Source: an uncultured Pseudomonadota bacterium
GTDB taxonomy: Bacteria; Myxococcota_A; UBA796; UBA9615
Assembly: GCA_937907595.1 (NCBI GenBank)
Contig: CALCXL010000634.1
Coordinates: 1 to 7,333 of the forward strand
Reading direction: 5' to 3'
DNA: 7,333 bases
Position 1 is the first letter of the stretch. Every line of letters starts with the position of its first letter. The translations under genes were made by a program, and so were the position numbers. This document shows positions 5,737-7,333 of this stretch, in pieces. The notes beneath the pieces are model-generated. The model searched no databases, was not told where the DNA came from, and saw only the letters and a program-made list of their open reading frames with translations.

Positions 5737-6966
5737 CTACCCCGCGTAGATCGCCAGCCGCTCGATGGCCTGGTCCATCATCACGTGCAGCTTGCCCAGG
5801 TCGGGGTGCCGCATGGCCACGAAGCCGTCGCTCAGCAGGGTCTGCTTCCAGTCGCGGCGGGGGTGCCCGATGGGCAGCAGCTCATCCGCCAGCAGCCAGG
5901 GCCCGCAGAGGTCGTGCAGGGACTGACGGCCGACGATCTTCTGGATGCGACCGCGCCCCTGCGCGCGCTTGAAGACCATGCCCACGTGGTAGGTGCGGGA
6001 CGGCCGGCAGTGCACGTCGCCCCAGCAGACGGCGCGCGCCCACTCCACGAAGAGGTCGATGTCGTTGGCCCAGTTGTGCATGTCGACGAAGTGCCCGCCC
6101 CCGTTCCGGCAGGCCACCTCCCCGAAGACGACCTCCCCGTCGGCCTTGCGGTACCACTCCATGTGGGTGAAGCCCTCGTCCATGCCCAGCACCCGCAAGA
6201 CGTCCTTGCCCAGGGCGATGCCCTGCTGCAGATCCGGCTGGGTGTGCGGGTTGGCGTAGACGATCTGCGCCGGGCTGATCCACTCGTCGGTGCGGAAGGT
6301 CAGGGGGCGCGGGAAGTACTGCGCCACGGAGTCGAACTGCACGACGCCGCCAGCGCAGACCGTGTCGTAGGTGAACTCCTCGCCGTCCACGAACTCCTCC
6401 ACGCTGGCCTCTGCGACGTGTCGGCTGGCGGCGAGGGCGGCCTCGAAGGAGGCGGCGTCGTCGCAGCGAAAGGTGTCGGCCGATCCCGCGCCGGCGATGG
6501 GCTTGAGGATCAGGGGGAAGCCCACCTGCTCCGCCGCCGCCCGGGCCTCCGTCGCCGTGCGCACGCGGTGGCTGTAGGGGACCCGCAGCCCCGCCGCGGC
6601 CAGGCGCTCCTTCATCACCTGCTTGTCCCGAAAGCCCAGAGCCACGTCCCGGGACATGCCGGGCAGCCCCAGGCGCTCCCGCAGGGTGGCGGCGAGCAGG
6701 ATCAGCGGCTCCCAGTTGGTGATCAGCCGGTCGACGCCCGCCGCGGCGAGGCGGGGCACCAGGAAGTCGGCCGCGGCCGCCTCGTCGAAGAGGTTGGGGC
6801 ACTGGATCCAACCCGACAGGAAGCGGCGGGTGGCCTCGTCGACGCCGCCCAGGGGCCCGTCGCCCACGCCGATGACGGTGGCGCCGACCGTGGCCAGGCC
6901 GCGGGTGAAGCCGCGCTGCTCGTGGGGGTAGGCCGGGGAGAGGAAGGCGACGCGGGGGGGCTTCAT
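5737..6966 (-). CDS. ATP-grasp family carboxylate-amine ligase-like protein, substrate unknown
   Basis: ATP-grasp enzymes activate a carboxylate as acyl-phosphate and join it to an amine or thiol; the substrates here cannot be read from sequence. The 409-residue product has an N-terminal pre-ATP-grasp alpha/beta domain (RVAFLSPAY near residue 5, TNWEPLILLAATLRERLGLP at 83-102). It continues with DK at 114-115, K155 in LILKPIAGAGSADTF (glycine-rich loop), hinge E190-E191 in VEEFVDGEEFTYD, and metal-ligand candidates E270 (THMEWY) and E283 (VFGEVACRNGGG). A C-terminal domain of about 85 residues (from about 325) follows. The layout resembles the carbamoyl-phosphate-synthetase-like, biotin-carboxylase/carnosine-synthase-type ATP-grasp group. 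The ATG overlaps the upstream paralogue's stop (ATGA), with GAGGG about 4 bases before it. The R287-N-G-G-G loop differs from PPG at the equivalent place in the paralogue. The family is secure, the reaction is not. Confidence 0.85.
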   Translation of the reverse strand: MKPPRVAFLSPAYPHEQRGFTRGLATVGATVIGVGDGPLGGVDEATRRFLSGWIQCPNLFDEAAAADFLVPRLAAAGVDRLITNWEPLILLAATLRERLGLPGMSRDVALGFRDKQVMKERLAAAGLRVPYSHRVRTATEARAAAEQVGFPLILKPIAGAGSADTFRCDDAASFEAALAASRHVAEASVEEFVDGEEFTYDTVCAGGVVQFDSVAQYFPRPLTFRTDEWISPAQIVYANPHTQPDLQQGIALGKDVLRVLGMDEGFTHMEWYRKADGEVVFGEVACRNGGGHFVDMHNWANDIDLFVEWARAVCWGDVHCRPSRTYHVGMVFKRAQGRGRIQKIVGRQSLHDLCGPWLLADELLPIGHPRRDWKQTLLSDGFVAMRHPDLGKLHVMMDQAIERLAIYAG

Positions 6967-7333
6967 GCGGCCCTCACGCGCAGGAGGCGGCCGACCTGGT
7001 CCAGCATGGCGCGCAGGGTGTCGTAGTCGGGGTGGCGCAGGCGGACCCAGGCGTTGGCCATGTAGCCCGCCTCCACCGGCTGGGTGGGGCTGCCCTGGGG
7101 CGGCAGGTGGTGGTCGATGACCCACTCGCCGAAGCGGCTCTGCAGCTCGTCCAGGCCCTCGTAGTGGCTGATCCGACCGTCCCGGTCGGGGCGCAGGTTG
7201 ACGATGCCGGTGGCGAAGCGGCGCGACGGGCCCTGGTCCAGCTGGCCGTGCACGATGGCGGCGGCCCACTGGCGGTAGAGGTCGAAGTCGTTGCCGTCAG
7301 CGTAGAGGTCCCACTGGCCGACGCCGGGGGGGC
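6963..7333 (-). CDS. Second ATP-grasp family protein, paralogue of the downstream gene; C-terminal part only
   Basis: Only about 122 C-terminal residues are inside the window; the reading frame is open to the right edge, where it begins PPGVGQWDLYADGNDFDLYR. This aligns with the downstream product's GGGHFVDMHNWANDIDLFVE. The tail GRISHYEGLDELQSRFGEWV aligns with GRIQKIVGRQSLHDLCGPWL, and VRLRHPDYDTLRAMLDQVGR aligns with VAMRHPDLGKLHVMMDQAIE. This is therefore the end of an ATP-grasp enzyme, starting at its metal-binding loop, and the GTG at 7253 that could be read as a start is internal. Its TGA shares ATGA with the next gene's start, so the two are in one operon and probably coupled. The similarity supports tandem duplication. 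Substrate and any N-terminal difference are not visible. Confidence 0.85.
   Translation of the reverse strand, partial: PPGVGQWDLYADGNDFDLYRQWAAAIVHGQLDQGPSRRFATGIVNLRPDRDGRISHYEGLDELQSRFGEWVIDHHLPPQGSPTQPVEAGYMANAWVRLRHPDYDTLRAMLDQVGRLLRVRAA

Noticed and set aside
5785..7026. 413-residue plus-strand open frame opposite the ATP-grasp gene
   Set aside because: It is a shadow frame of the ATP-grasp coding sequence, without motifs or a ribosome-binding site.
6963..7253. Separate 96-residue small protein starting at a GTG
   Set aside because: The frame stays open to the window edge and the upstream residues continue the alignment with the downstream ATP-grasp protein, so this is the end of a larger gene.
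1..7333. Search for CRISPR arrays, tRNAs, insertion sequences or long direct repeats
   Set aside because: No regularly spaced repeats, tRNA cloverleaf, transposase-like frame or terminal inverted repeats were recognised by reading; the window is almost fully coding.

Overview
The DNA is very GC-rich (about 70% by eye). Its genes look like those of a free-living, aerobically respiring, Gram-negative-type bacterium. High GC, a cytochrome-oxidase assembly gene, a RegB/RegA-type redox two-component system, glycogen synthase and tandem ATP-grasp ligases together suggest Myxococcota or another former deltaproteobacterial lineage. This assignment is an inference; there is no rRNA or lineage-specific marker in the window.

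Layout. Positions 1-3023 are on the minus strand. Read in transcription order they hold regB-like sensor kinase (3023-1662), regA-like response regulator (1665-1108, ATGA overlap), an 86-base gap with a good sigma70-like promoter, a small membrane-anchored cysteine-rich protein (1021-500), and ctaB protohaem IX farnesyltransferase (500 to beyond the left edge, TGATG overlap). A 79-base divergent intergenic region (3024-3102) separates regB from mutY. The plus strand then carries mutY (3103-4161) and, 85 bases on, glgA (4247-5710), which may be leaderless. A convergent 26-base gap follows. The rest is minus strand: an ATP-grasp ligase-like gene (6966-5737) preceded, with an ATGA overlap, by a second ATP-grasp gene that runs off the right edge. 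That second gene is visibly a paralogue of the first.

How the genes work together. The left half looks like a respiration/redox module. The kinase carries the quinone-site signature GGxxNP and the redox-switch cysteine position of RegB/PrrB. The regulator matches RegA/PrrA in length, phosphoacceptor position and Fis-type helix-turn-helix. Next to them lie haem O synthesis (CtaB) and an unrecognised protein with eight cysteines outside the membrane, translationally coupled to ctaB. A role for this protein in cytochrome oxidase assembly is a reasonable but unproven inference. MutY (A/G-mismatch adenine glycosylase) and GlgA (glycogen synthase) are ordinary housekeeping/storage genes. The tandem ATP-grasp pair at the right edge is probably a ligase system making an amide- or peptide-type bond on unknown substrates.

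The most interesting items are the cysteine-rich protein coupled to ctaB, the complete RegB/RegA-type pair beside it, and the tandem ATP-grasp paralogues with different metal-binding loops. No mobile element, CRISPR array, RNA gene or long repeat was seen.
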